Source: Rhizopus sp. PT2906
Taxonomy: Eukaryota; Mucoromycota; Mucoromycetes; Mucorales; Rhizopodaceae
Assembly (NCBI GenBank): GCA_025529335.1
Contig: JAMYHX010000136.1
Span: 1-64,000 of the forward strand
Reading direction: 5' to 3'
DNA length: 64,000 bases
Shown piece by piece: positions 11,101 to 22,600 of the stretch; position 1 is the first letter of the stretch, and the number at the start of each line of letters is the position of its first letter. Position numbers and translations under genes: made by a program. The notes under the pieces were generated by a model. The model did not search any database and was not told where the DNA came from. It saw nothing but the letters and a program-made list of their open reading frames with translations.

Positions 11101-11814
11101 AATTTCATTTCCTTGTTTTATGAAACATGCTTCCTTGAATGTCAATAGTAGCTTGTAAACTTGAATGCTGTATTCAATGATATAATCGGATGCGTCAGTT
11201 AGAGTTTGCCTTATATTCTTTAAAAATTCGTCTTTGATATCAGCAGGTAAGTCGATTCTAATGAGCGGCATCAAAGAGGCACTAAAGGTTCTTATGGGAG
11301 CTTCCCTATCATGCTGTGATACATTAGTCGTAGTGCTCATCGATTCTATATCGATTTCTTGCATGTCGTCATTCTCCTGTTCGATTCTATCAGCAATATT
11401 ATAAAATTCTTTTTCAACGAAATCTTTCCAACATTGCAATAGGGTCTTATCCTTCCTTTTTCTTTTAAGCAATTTTTCTATTTCTCCCGCAGGTTCTTGA
11501 ACCCTGACTTCAGCACCAGTTACAATTTCACGCGGTAACCTTGAGCGAGATATTTCTGTCTGGAAAAGCACATCAGTATCTCCACCCGTTTGGTAGCAGT
11601 GACGGATGTAGCTGGAGAGTTGTATTTCAAGTTGTTCCATAAAGGCATCCATCAGATATTGATCTCTATCTTGTGTTGTACGAGGATGTTTAGAATGTGG
11701 ATCAAACCCTTCTCGTCCAAGTCTTCCAAATTTCCATCTAGCTGGGGAGTTTACTACAGAAGGGAGTGGGTTGTCTACTTCTCGTTGGTGCTTCTTTGAA
11801 TGAAGCTTGGACAT
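8165..11814 (-). pseudogene. Fanzor-like (eukaryotic TnpB homologue) nuclease, decayed
   Basis: Minus-strand pieces lie end to end but in shifting frames: 11814-10621 (about 397 residues), a continuation to about 10452 in another frame, an intron-like gap, 10381-10022, then 9925-9041, about 9041-8830, 8828-8568 and 8770-8165. C-terminal signatures are a RuvC-I-like FSGTDNGLVTMT near 9134-9172, FVGDRG then GSKIKGFLKYGG near 8590, a zinc-ribbon-like NEHNT..CLFC and CMHPKC, and a final SRDMVSATAI that fits the RuvC-III RDxxSAxAI pattern. Fanzors are RNA-guided endonucleases related to transposon-encoded TnpB. At least five frame shifts (several at A, T or G runs) show decay or sequencing error. 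The N-terminal half has no motif I can name. Confidence 0.7.
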
Positions 11815-13225
11815 CGTTATATTTTAAAATTGGGAAGAAAAGCTTCTCTGATATATTTTGCAGGATACTTTTGAATTTTATCAGTAAATTTAGTCTTGTT
11901 ATAAACGGGATAATACATACGTAGAGATTAAAGTATAATGAATATATCTTTTGAGAGCGAAAGGGAAGGGAGGAAACTTATAATATCACTAAATAGTCTT
12001 TTGGTACCATCTCCTGAAAGCATCAAAACAAAGAAATAAGAGCTTTGTGGAAGGCTGACGATCCTTCGTGGTACCAAAACAACCTATTAAGTTGTAAGTC
12101 CTTTATACAAAAAAAAAAAAAAAATAAAAATAAAAATAATAACAAATTACGCCAAATTCAACCATTGCAAAGACGATATCAGTCAACATGCTGCCAAAAA
12201 CCAGCCAACCAGACATCCTTTTCATAGATTTACTTAAATCTTTTTATGATATTACTGTGATATGGTTATATTTTATTATATATAAACATTACAGATAACA
12301 CATCTATAGACTTTCTTTTAATATTTGATTTTTATTACAAAAAAGTGGTGTTAATTATTGTTGCTGTTGTTAGACTCTTTCATTACTGATCTCAACTTAT
12401 CAAAAGAGGCATCTATTCAAAGGTGAAATCAAAGCAATGTATTCTGATATTCCTTGATTATCTAGTAGAAACACTAAAAAGAGAAAGCATAGCATAAGGA
12501 TAGGACTTATAATAGTTTCAAAGAGATTGATATTGAACTAAAACTCTATCTCTCTTTTATAGCTTTTTGAAGCCTTGGTGCTTTGGTTGTGTTAATTACT
12601 ATATTAAGAAAATAAGCTGATCCTCATCCTATTGGATAAACTGTCTTCTAAATGTTATAAGTTACAGATGAGTCTTTGTAGGTTATTACTACGGTAATTT
12701 TAAGGTATTTTTTATTTTTAGGCTGACAGACTAAAAAATACTTTTTCAAAAAGGAAATCTGCCAAAGATTTTTTGAATTTCGACAGGTATTTTTTGAGTC
12801 AGAGTTGAGTCTGAAGGTTCAATTACTGCAATAGCTTCTGTCAAGAAAAAAAAAAGTTCTTTATTCCTTCTTTCCAAAGTAAGAAAAAGTTCAATAGAGA
12901 GAAACTTTGTTTAAAGCGTGGTTTTTATAATAAAAAGTTCATTGTTTCTATATATAAAATAATAATATCATCTTTCTATTGTTGCTAAAGTCTTTATAAA
13001 GCATATATTTGTATGTATCTCATTTAATCTCAAAAGAGAGAGAGAGAGAGAGAGAATTATCCTTTGACTTGTATCTCTTACAAAAAACTAAATAATCATA
13101 CGAAAAAAGGATCAATAATCCCAGACAGCCAATGGAAGACGCCGTGACTTTTGGACTGTCTTTATTTGAACAAAAGCTGAAGGGACCCTCTCTATTTTTT
13201 TTTTTTTTCTCAACAAGACGAAATC
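11815..13225. other. Gene-poor spacer with a small inverted-repeat element
   Basis: About 1.4 kb between the Fanzor remnant and mL54. Apart from the inverted-repeat element at 11999-12079, an A-tract near 12109-12123 and a (GA)n run at about 13036-13055, I see no coding signal or RNA gene. Confidence 0.5.
11999..12079. repeat. 81-bp element with perfect 11-bp terminal inverted repeats
   Basis: TTTTGGTACCA at 11999-12009 is repeated as its exact reverse complement at 12069-12079. Size and structure suggest a MITE-like element or a long RNA hairpin. No clear target-site duplication is visible. Confidence 0.5.
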
Positions 13226-13599
13226 ATGTTGAGCAAACTTGTTGCTTCCAAAAGCCTGTCGCCTGTTTTTGCTCGAGCAATACATACAACCAGCATTCTT
13301 CAAAATACAGCAGGTACCATTAATCATTACCATGATTGCGCCATGATTGACAATCTATAGTATCCAGGATACCTTCTTCAGCACCAAAAGGAACAGTACT
13401 AAAGGGCCTACAATACTTGAAGGATCGTCCAGAGATAGTTGCACTTGATGATACCGAATATCCTGAGTGGTTGTGGGATTTGTTGGATGAAAAGAAACAG
13501 AAACAGCTCAGCAGTAGACCATCGAATCGTCAATACCACAGAAAACAAAATAGAGAGAATATCAAGGCATCCAATTTCATGAAGGATAAGAAGAATTAG
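13226..13599 (+). CDS. Mitochondrial large-subunit ribosomal protein mL54
   Basis: Two exons, 13226-13313 and 13361-13599, give 108 residues. The first exon encodes an arginine/serine-rich presequence (MLSKLVASKSLSPVFARAIH) suited to mitochondrial import. The second encodes the conserved core VLKGLQYLKDRPEIVALDDT, EYPEWLW and a basic tail (RQYHRKQNRENIKASNFM), the pattern of the mL54 (MRPL37/MRPL54) family. Its stop lies about 80 bp from the end of the convergent SLA1 gene. Confidence 0.9.
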
Positions 13600-13680
13600 A
13601 ATAATAATAATAAACAGACAAGCATACGCACACTAGTTTTATAGCTTTATTATTAAATGGGAACTCTTTTTACTTGGTTT

Positions 13681-16600
13681 TCACCAGCGACGTTCATTAG
13701 GAAACGCTGATTGACCATCTATATATACATTGGAAAATGAGAGGCATGTTTGTGTATTCTATATATAGACTTACATTGCATTGATCCTTGGGGTGTAAAA
13801 ATGCTATGGGCTGCACCAGTAGGTTGTGGTTGAATGCCCGTCATTTGTGGTTGCATGTAACCTGTTGGTTGTTGGGATTGTATAGGACTTTGATTAAATA
13901 CGGTAGGACTTGGTGTAGAAAATTGAGCACCTGTCATTTGAGCTTGTAAAGGAACGAGTGTAGGTGATCCAAATGGATTTTCAGGAGCTATAATAAAAAT
14001 AAGACATGGGATTTTACATAAAACAATAAAGTACTTACTGGCATTATTCCAGTGTCTTCCCGTAGGCTGAACACCAATCGTGTTGGATCTCTGTAGGTTG
14101 GCTTGCTGTCCTGCAGCGGTTGGCATCAAAGGTTGATGGAGAACAGAGTTCAATGGGACACTGATCGGTTGTGTCTGTTGATATCCTCCCACAGATGGGG
14201 CCGAGGTAGGGAAGCCTGTCATCTGAGGTTGGAGTTGTTGAGCCTGCCAAGCGGGTGTTGTCGTCGTCGTTGTAGAGTATCCAGTCTGCATCTGTTGTTG
14301 GTTATTGAAGCTCGAGAAGCCTGTCTGCATTTGCTGCTGAGGAGAGCTCTGGAAAGAGTTTGGTTGGTTCCATTGGCTTAAAGAAGGTCCAGTCGAAAGT
14401 CTGTGATTAGGCACCGGCCTGGGTCTGCCAGCTGTCATCTGCTGTGGTTGTTGTACAGGCGCCAAAGAAGGTTGGAGCTGAGCAGGTTGTTGGGCAAGCT
14501 GGGCCTGAAGTTGCTGTTGTTGCAATTGTAATTGCTGCATCTGCTGCTGTTGCTGTTGCGTGCCTGTATGCATGGCTAATTGTTTTTGAAGTTCAAGTTG
14601 TTGTTTGGTCAATCGTTGAAGCTCTTCCAATTGCTTCTGCTGTTCTTCTGCTTGACGCTGTAAGTTCATCAATTTGATCTTTTGGATTTGTTCTTGTTCA
14701 GCGATACGTCTGCGTTCCTCTTCTTGAGCTCTAAGTTCCTCTGGAGTAGGGCCAGTTGGTACAGATACAGGTGCAGGTGCGGGTGCAGGAGGAGAAATAG
14801 ACTGAGCTTGGGGAGGTGTTGCTTTTACAGGTGTGAGTGGTACCATAGGAGAAGAAGATTCAGGACGAGGTGTCCAAGCGTCGTCGCTAAAGCCTAACAG
14901 GTCATTCTTTGGCTTCTCGGACTCCTTGCCTTTATCTGATGTAGACAATTGATTGCCAATTAATCCCAGTAAATCTGGATGAACGTCTTTGGGCGCTGAA
15001 ACAGAGGGTCTAGGTCTACCTGCACTCTGATTCTTGTTGTTCTTATTGGCCTCATCAAACTCTCTTTGCAGTTTTCTAGCAAGTTCAGCATCTTTTTCGA
15101 TTTGTGATTGTTGATCCACTTTTTGAGCCATGGCCTCTTCAGGTTCTTCAGGCTGACCGGTTTCTATATATCGCTCGACTCTTCGTACATGCTCTTCCTT
15201 CATGCCAAGTGTTTTCATTTGCTTATGAGTCAGTTTAGGAATATCACTATCATCTAATTTATCTGCCTTGAAGGCAGAAGCGTACTGAAGAGACGCTTGC
15301 ATAGGAATACCGATCGTCATGAACCAATCGAACCAATCCCAGCTTTCATTGATCTTCTTTGCTGGCTGGACTGGTCTTGGTGGCATCGCAGGCGTTGGCT
15401 CTTCTGTCGGTTCAGATTTGCTATGGTGCCGAGAGACCCATTCGAGATCGGTTACAGACATTTTTTCGACAGGGACATCAATCTTTACGCCGTTTAGTTT
15501 ATGAAGTCGTAATTTGCCATTATGAACATCGATGAGTTGTGCTTCTACCTTGAACGAGCCGGTGCGATCCGTCCAGGTACGGACTTTGGAAAGATCTGGC
15601 TTTGGGAGGTCTTGTTGACGTGTACTTGATTTTGATGAAGTTGAAGCAGCACGAGATAGTGTGGCTTTACGCTCGGCTTCTTTACGTCTATATTCCTCTT
15701 CGATCTGTTTCTGTCGAGCGGCCTCGGCGCGTTTAGCAGCCTCTTGTGCTTGTCTTCGTCGTTCTCGTTCCGCCTCTTCTCTGCGTCTTTCTTCTTCTTC
15801 TTCTTCTCTACGGCGTCTCTCCTCTTCCTCACGGCGTCTTCGTGCCTCTTCTTCTCTCTGTCGTCGTTCTTCTTCTTCCCTGCGTCTATTTTTTCTTTCT
15901 TCTTCTTCAGCAATACGTCTTTGCCGTAACTCGCGTTCCTCTTGTTCGCGCTGTCTTCTGATTTCGTCTACATTATCAACTCTAGTTGTTGATGGAACGG
16001 CAGGTTCTGCCGGTTGATTATCGTCCTGGTCTAATTGAACATAGCTCGATGGAACCAGACCCACATCGCCGTTTACTTTCTGTACACGCCACCAGCCGTC
16101 ATCGGTTAAATAGTCCAAAACGTAAAGCTGCTCATTTTCTTCTATACTCAGTTCGTCACCGTCTTGTGCATGAAATTCGTATACGGCAAGACCCCATTTA
16201 GGTGTGCACTTGGGTTCTTCTGGCTCCTCATGACTGTCTTGTTCAGGAGCTGCCATTGGAGGAGGGATAGCAACTGCAGGTGAAGCAACTTGACTGTGTT
16301 CCTGATGAACTAGAGATGGAGAAATTTGGGTTGCGGACATTTGAGCTGTTCGAATAGAGTCGCTAATTTTGACCAAGATGGCCTTAGCCTCTGATTTTGA
16401 AGATGCCTGGAAATCGAGTATGGCGTGTCTATCTCCTTCGATTTCAATGTGAAGGTTTTTGTTATCGAATAGGTATTTCTTGACGTCCAAAATTGGGTAT
16501 TGCTGTACCGGTGATGTCTTATCGGTTTCACTTCCATAGCAAAGCATGCCATTGCCGATAAATAAGTTGCCTTTACTCTTCTTCTTTTTCTTTTTGGCCG

Positions 16601-17281
16601 GATCGTATTCGTGTACTGTCCAGGACTGCGCATCATCATTGATGAGATCTCTAGTGCCAGTCTACAAAGAAAGAGTGTCAATTTATGGTAATAATAATAA
16701 TAATAATAATAAAACTTACCGAATGGGTCAGAATAGGCTGAACTGCTGGTGGGGGAATACTTCCGGGTGTTATTGCATTATTTAAAGGGGGCAATGGTGG
16801 TGGCACAGGAATTGTTTTCTCTTGAGAATAATGTTGCTCTTCTTCCCTTTCCTCTTGTTGAATGAATTGAACATAGTTACTGGGAGCCAAGCCTACAAGA
16901 CCGTTGGTATGTTTGACCAAATACCAATCAGGATCATCTTGTTCTAATAAATCCATCTCGTCTCCTTCTTGAAAAGAAAGCTCCTCTTCTTGTTGTGCTT
17001 CATAATCATATTCAGCACGAATCCTTCCAATAGGAGTAACCTATCATGTTTTAGTTTTATACATGTCATATTTAACTTATACTTGCCTCTTCCAAGTACT
17101 GTGCTGGAACTAGACCAACGGGTCCTGCTTCTTCACCAGACGTTTGCTTTAATTCAGCCTTCCACCAGTCATCGTCCTCTTTTTCGATAACATAAAGAAT
17201 ATCATTTTCTCTTATACTAAGCTCGTCTTCTGTTCGAGCATCATAGTCGTACAGTGCTTTTGATACCTGTACGTACTTCAT
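13681..17281 (-). CDS. SLA1: SLA1-type endocytic adaptor (three SH3, SHD1, SHD2)
   Basis: Exons 17281-17087, 17040-16720, 16661-14039, 13987 to about 13771 and a short final exon ending at 13681. Domains in order: SH3 (ALYDYDARTEDELS...WWKAEL), SH3 (EYDYEAQQEEELSF), a PH-like segment, SH3 (VYEFHAQDGDELS), a charged R/E-rich coiled coil, SHD1 (RTWTDRTGSFKVEAQLIDV), which binds NPFxD cargo signals, and a SAM-like SHD2 (WFDWFMTIGI). A glutamine-rich C-terminus carries many LxxQxTG-like repeats, then NPFGSP. SLA1 links cargo, clathrin and actin assembly at cortical patches. The first intron must use a GC donor to keep frame. A stretch that would read NASKYFIVLCK is an in-frame intron (13988-14038), not protein. 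Confidence 0.95.
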
Positions 17282-18046
17282 TATGGGAAATGTGTAATCT
17301 ATATGGAAAAAAAAAGAACAAAGAATATAAAAAAAGAAAAGAAAAGAAAAAAAAAAAGAGAGAGAGCAAGTTTATTGAGAGACAGTAAAAATTTCCCTCT
17401 TTTCCAAAAGGGAAACAAACAACATGCTGTAACAAAGCACATTGCGGTTAATTAAATTTCCTCATTGGAATAATTACGTCAAGGGATTTTCTTATTTGCA
17501 GACTGATAGAAAAATGAGACAACAAATGATAATAAAAGAATGATTAGTGTTTCAGTTATTTACATTGAAGGTTTATAAGAGAAAAAAAAAAAAAAAAAAA
17601 AAAAGAGAAGCCAGAAAAGTGAGTAAACATGTAAAAGAGGTTATTGATATCTTACCCGAAGTGCATTAAAAAGGACCAGCGAGAAAAGAAGAAAAAAGAA
17701 GCAAGTGAGAGCATAACAGAAGGCTGATGGGACCAAGTTTGGTAAGAACCAAACCACCTCCCCAGCTAACACCGGTTACTGTTTTTGATTTTATGATCTA
17801 TAATACTACACATTAGAATATAACATACCTTAGGGCTAGTTGGGGACTAAGCTGGTCTTACTTTTTGGTCCAAAGAAAAGAAAAAGAGAAGACAAGATCA
17901 AGCTATTTTAACAAAGTCTCTAACAACTTTTTCATTTGTTATAAAGTGCTAACCACATTATTTATATTCAAAAAGACAGAATCCATTGTCGTTTAAATAA
18001 TAAAGAAAAGGATTGATAGCCAACTGACGAGTAATTGTTCTTGATT
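17282..18046. other. Spacer with poly-A tract and inverted-repeat element
   Basis: Upstream of SLA1 and downstream of NKAP. It holds an A23 run at 17582-17604, the element at 17729-17873 and a 13-base motif at 17650-17662 identical to one next to the Fanzor hairpin. No gene was recognised. Confidence 0.5.
17729..17873. repeat. Imperfect inverted-repeat (MITE-like) element, about 145 bp
   Basis: The left arm (about 17729-17778, beginning GGGACCAAGTTTGGTAAGA) matches the reverse complement of the right arm (about 17825-17873, GGACCAAAAAGTAAGACCAG) at roughly two thirds of positions over about 45 bp, separated by an AT-rich core. Arms of this size suggest an old MITE or a foldback repeat. Confidence 0.5.
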
Positions 18047-19272
18047 TTATTCTTTCTTGAGCTTTTCACCCAAAATTTCTCTAAAGCCTGAGATAATTTC
18101 ATTTTCTCGTCGAAGTTTCTGTTCCTGTGCATGTTGTAATACTAATCGTTTTTCTTCAGCTGAAATAACTTGGTTTTCTTTACGAAGACGAACTGCATTC
18201 ATACGTTGATGTCGACTACCACTCATCACATAACCTGCTTTTTCAAATTCAGCAATCTGATCTCCACTCAAGCCAATTTCACCACGACGAGGGATACGTT
18301 TGCCTTGCTGTACATAAGCTGCCATGGCTGAACCTTCACCGGGAAGTAATGCGCTACCATATCTAATACAGACATGAGTTGTTGATGCAAAGCTTATTTT
18401 TTTTGTATCTACTTACTGTCTCTCGTTATGTATTCCATTTTCAATTAAAGGAACAGGACCAATAGGTGCCAGATCTTGAGGAAGATCCACTAAAGAAAGG
18501 GATTGGTACATCATTATCTGCCAACAACTATATATGCTACTTTCTTACCTTGCTTTTCTACCCACAGATCCTCTGAGGCTTCCAATTGAGATTTATCCAA
18601 AATCTTTACTGGCTCTTCTTCCTTTTCACTTTCTGATAAAGACTCACTTTCTGTGTCTGAGTATCTCTTCTTCTTATGCTTTTTGCTACTTCTCTTCTTA
18701 CTCTTTTTATGCTTATGATGCTTCTTACGCTTTCGTCTACGCTCTTCTTCTTCATCACTACTTGTATCATCAGAATATGATATACTTCTTTTACGTCTTC
18801 TTTCCTCTGGACTAACTGAACGAGGACGCTCTGGAGACGGTGCCCAAATAGTCACTGTTGATTCATTACGTACACGCGTTCGACTAGGATACATATAATA
18901 TGATTAGCTGTGATTTCAAATGATAACACATTCTATTTACTAGTCACTAAAGCTCTCTCCTGGTAATATGGGAATATTGTTGATAGGTTTAAGCTCTTGT
19001 TGATGTCTACTATATCTCTTTCTTCTTGAATCTTCATCTCTTGAAACACTTCTTCTCCTTCTTGAATCTTGATCTCTTGAAACACTTCTTCTTCTTCTTG
19101 GGCTATAATCTCTTGATGTTCTCCTTGGACTATAATCTCTTGAATCTGATCTCTGTCGTCTATCTCTTGAATCACCTTTTTCATATTCTCTTGAATCACT
19201 GCGATATCGTGAATAATAACGCTTGCTGTGTCTTTCAGGTGAAGGTGATATGTGTCTTGATCGTTCTGACAT
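18047..19272 (-). CDS. NKAP-family protein (spliceosome-associated, RS-rich)
   Basis: Exons 19272-18941, 18883-18549, 18489-18417 and 18362-18047. The N-terminal half is an arginine/serine-rich domain with repeats of the type SRDYSPRR and RRRSVSRD. A lysine/histidine-rich stretch (KKHHKHKKSKKRSSKKHKKK) and an acidic serine run follow. The C-terminal 100 residues form the NKAP/DUF926 domain: YGSALLPGEGSAMAAYVQQ, GKRIPRRGEIGLSGDQI, GYVMSGSRHQRMNAVRLRK. NKAP proteins bind RNA and spliceosomes and have roles in transcription and mitosis. Splice junctions complete codons cleanly. Divergent from MED23. Confidence 0.93.
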
Positions 19273-19588
19273 GTTTAAAAATAGGAAGAAAGAAAAAAGA
19301 AAAAGAAAAAAAGGGCTGCTTTTAAAATTGTTACGTTGTCCTTGTTGCAGAACGAAGGGAAGCAGTCTTTTCTTCTCTTTTATTGTATCATTTTATTTCA
19401 GGCTTATTATTGGATAAAGTATATCATTTGTTCTCTCTTTTTTATCTGTCCAATATGAACTAAAAGATTCAGACCTCCCTCTCTCTCTCTCTCTCTCCTT
19501 TGTGTTATCCTAGGAAAAAAAAAAGCATGTATAATAAATAATAAACTCCGCTAAACGCGCCTTGGAAAGTTTATTTGAAAACAGAGGA

Positions 19589-19638
<50 letters not shown>

Positions 19639-19698
19639 CCTTCTTTCTTTACTTTAGCAAAAACTATTATTTATAAAGATTTGCTATTGAATAAAATA
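19273..19698. promoter_or_regulatory. Divergent NKAP/MED23 spacer with T48 tract
   Basis: About 425 bp between two outward-facing starts. It includes a CT-repeat (about 19480-19498) and an uninterrupted T48 run at 19591-19638, about 60 bp upstream of the MED23 ATG. No TATA box is obvious. Confidence 0.5.
19591..19638. repeat. T48 homopolymer
   Basis: Forty-eight consecutive T residues, the longest homopolymer in the window. The true length is uncertain because such runs are error-prone in assembly. Confidence 0.9.
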
Positions 19699-22600
19699 AT
19701 GGAGGCACTGCGCACTGTTTTTTCTCGTCTATTTTCAGATTTACAAGATATAAATACTACAGTAAGCAGAGAAGGGACAAAGAAGAAAAAGAAGAGAACA
19801 TGTACTTATTATCACTACAGGACAGACAAGGAATAGATAGAGCATTCTATGGGTATGCGACATCACTAATAGATGAATCTATATACTGACATCTATTTGT
19901 AGAAACCCTACGAAAAAGAGACGTCTTAACTTACTTCACCCAGATACAAAAGAAAGCATATATGATCAAGGTCTCATTCAGCTTCCGTTAACCTCGAGCA
20001 TCATTGATTATGAATCCATAGTAAGCGACTTTATCAGAACATGTCAAGTAGGCACAAACATTGTAAAGCACATATATTAGCGTATACTACACACACACAC
20101 ACACACAGAATTAAAAAAAAATATTTGTATGCATAGGAAGAGCAACTTATAGCCATTATCATGAAGCTTAGAGAACCACCATTGACATTAGAAAAGACAT
20201 ATCGTGTGATTACATTTCTGCATTATGTTCTGAAAGAGATACCCATCACAACCTCAAATAGTAGCAATAGTGGCTTTCCATTAGGACCTGTCATCAAGGA
20301 TCTATCACTTGCATTATCCTTGCGATCCAATACACCACATGTTTACTCTATATGGATCATTATCATACAATTTATGCTATCTTGTCTCAAAAGCGTACCT
20401 CAACAGACGCTTTTCCATGCTGGAGTGACTACGCCTGTCATATTGGGTGTCATCAAACAAGTGCTGTTAGGAATGACAAGCTTACCTGAAAAAAATATGA
20501 ATCTCATTCAGCAGAAATGCTTTTCGGTTGGGAGAGAGCTGTTGAATTTATTTTTGATCAGAGATCCTAGTGTTGTAAAGGAAAGCGACGATATGGACAT
20601 AGATGCATCTATTCAGAATTTTACGGCTACTAGTAACAACAACAGCAACAGCAATATGAGTGCGATATCCTTCTATGATGTGATTTATTCAGTAAGCTAT
20701 TGATAGAACATAAAAAAAAAATGTATAGCAGCTGGGAGGGCTAATATAATGTAGTTTCCTGAATTGTATGGTCATTTAAGTACAACACCTGCAACAACTG
20801 AAATGTATCCTCCATCACCTCAACCGTCCATTGCGAACAGCAATATATGGTTGATGACATTATCTTTTATGACAGCATCCATATTGCAGGATCACAAATT
20901 GTTAGAAAGGATATCTACGTTGATGGCCATTAATATAATCAAGCACATCTTGAAAGAAATCAACACGCTTCCTCCCAACTTGAACACAATTCAGGTCAAC
21001 TGTATCAACAAGGGGAAGGAGCTGATCAACCTTTTACTGTTGGGTGCATCAGGCGATGGTGCCGGTGTTGTGTCTCATTATGATATTATTGTAGCAGTAA
21101 GCAATATCATTCAAGATAGCTTGATCGCTTCTTTATTAACGCTAGTGCGTAGTTACCAGATGTCTATGGACACTTTTTGGGTGGTACGTTTCCTCAGAGC
21201 ATACATTGGACTCTGGAAAAGTTTATCAACGAATTGGGTAAAAGGCGTCGTCATCTAGCCTTCTTAATGATGCCTCCCGATGCCTCTTGGCCCCTTATTT
21301 CACAAATGAGTAGGCGTCATGAATATAACGATTTGACGACTAGAACAAGTTATCATATGTTTGAAGGTGATTTGGTAAGGAGATTGTCAGCTGTTTTGAT
21401 AAGTAGAGAGAAAGGTACTGATTTGCTTAATAATAGATTGAGTTTGTAAAAGAAGGCAACTCAACAAACACTGAAACACACTTTCGGGATATGTTACATC
21501 AACGAGCATCTATGGATGAGTTTCGACAATTGGCCATGTCACTAACGCAGACCGGCTTGGATACGACTCAGATTAGAAAAGCTATGGTAGCAAAAGTAAG
21601 AGATGTGATACGATGTATTCAGCAACATAGTCGAAAGGGCAGAGCAGAGGATAAGGATGAAAAAGGTATTTTAAAAATGATTAAGAAAAGTAGTATTAAA
21701 TTATTATATAAGCGTTTGAACCCTTCAATCCTTCCTTGACAAATATCAAAGGGGAGGATATCAAGATGGCAATACCTGAAAACATTCATCTTTGGGAATT
21801 AATGACGGAAACAGCTGATCAGCTATATAGCTTTGTTTCAGGAGAGTAAAGTAACTAAAAGGGTTATCAAGCCATGAATGTTTAATCTTTTTTTTTTTGT
21901 ATTGATAGGTTCTTTTCTTATGAGGATATTCTACAAGACTTTTATGACTTGGTTTATAAGCCAGATGGGACACCTTATACATCAAGCACAAAGAACCACA
22001 TTGCTAAAGATAATGGTCTTGTCTGGTTGTTACTGCAGCTCTTTTGTAAGTCTTTACATTTACACTTTCTTTTTGAATGCTTATAAGAAAAACAAAAAGA
22101 TATAGAAAAGGTGTCAACAAATGTGATTCAAAAGGATTTTGAAAATGATGAAAGACTCTTTGACAAACTTGTTAAGCTGTATAATGAAGAACAGACTGAA
22201 TCGAAGGATGCGTTCACCCTACGTGACTTATCTCTTCAATGTGCGATCAATCACCAAAAGGCACATATCAAAGATGTGACAAACATTAAACAAAGACATC
22301 CCTTGATCACTGCTTCTTTACAATATGCCAGCCTTTGTTATCACATTCAAGCGTACTTTAATAATCATTATCACAGTAAGTCAATTGGTTATGCATTGCA
22401 GTGTGATATTTATCATACAAATAGGCAATGTACCAACCAATTCTACACTATTTCGTAACCTGGATTTGCAAGAGATGACCAAAATTGCCATGGAAAGTCA
22501 ACTAAGACAAGATGTGGTGCCATATACACTCTATGTTTACCTTGTGCCCACCAAAGCCGATATTGATACACTCGGGCATTCATCTACGACCTATATCAAA

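Noticed and set aside
13988..14038. Apparent in-frame insertion NASKYFIVLCKIPC in SLA1
   Set aside because: It has a GTAAGT donor and a TAG acceptor and an intron-like composition; removing it joins the frame cleanly, so it is an intron.
8136..17662. Shared 13-mer tcttacccgaagt at 8136 and 17650 as proof of a second Fanzor copy
   Set aside because: In 64 kb, chance repeats of 13-mers are expected, so this alone proves nothing; kept only as a lead in the hairpin finding.
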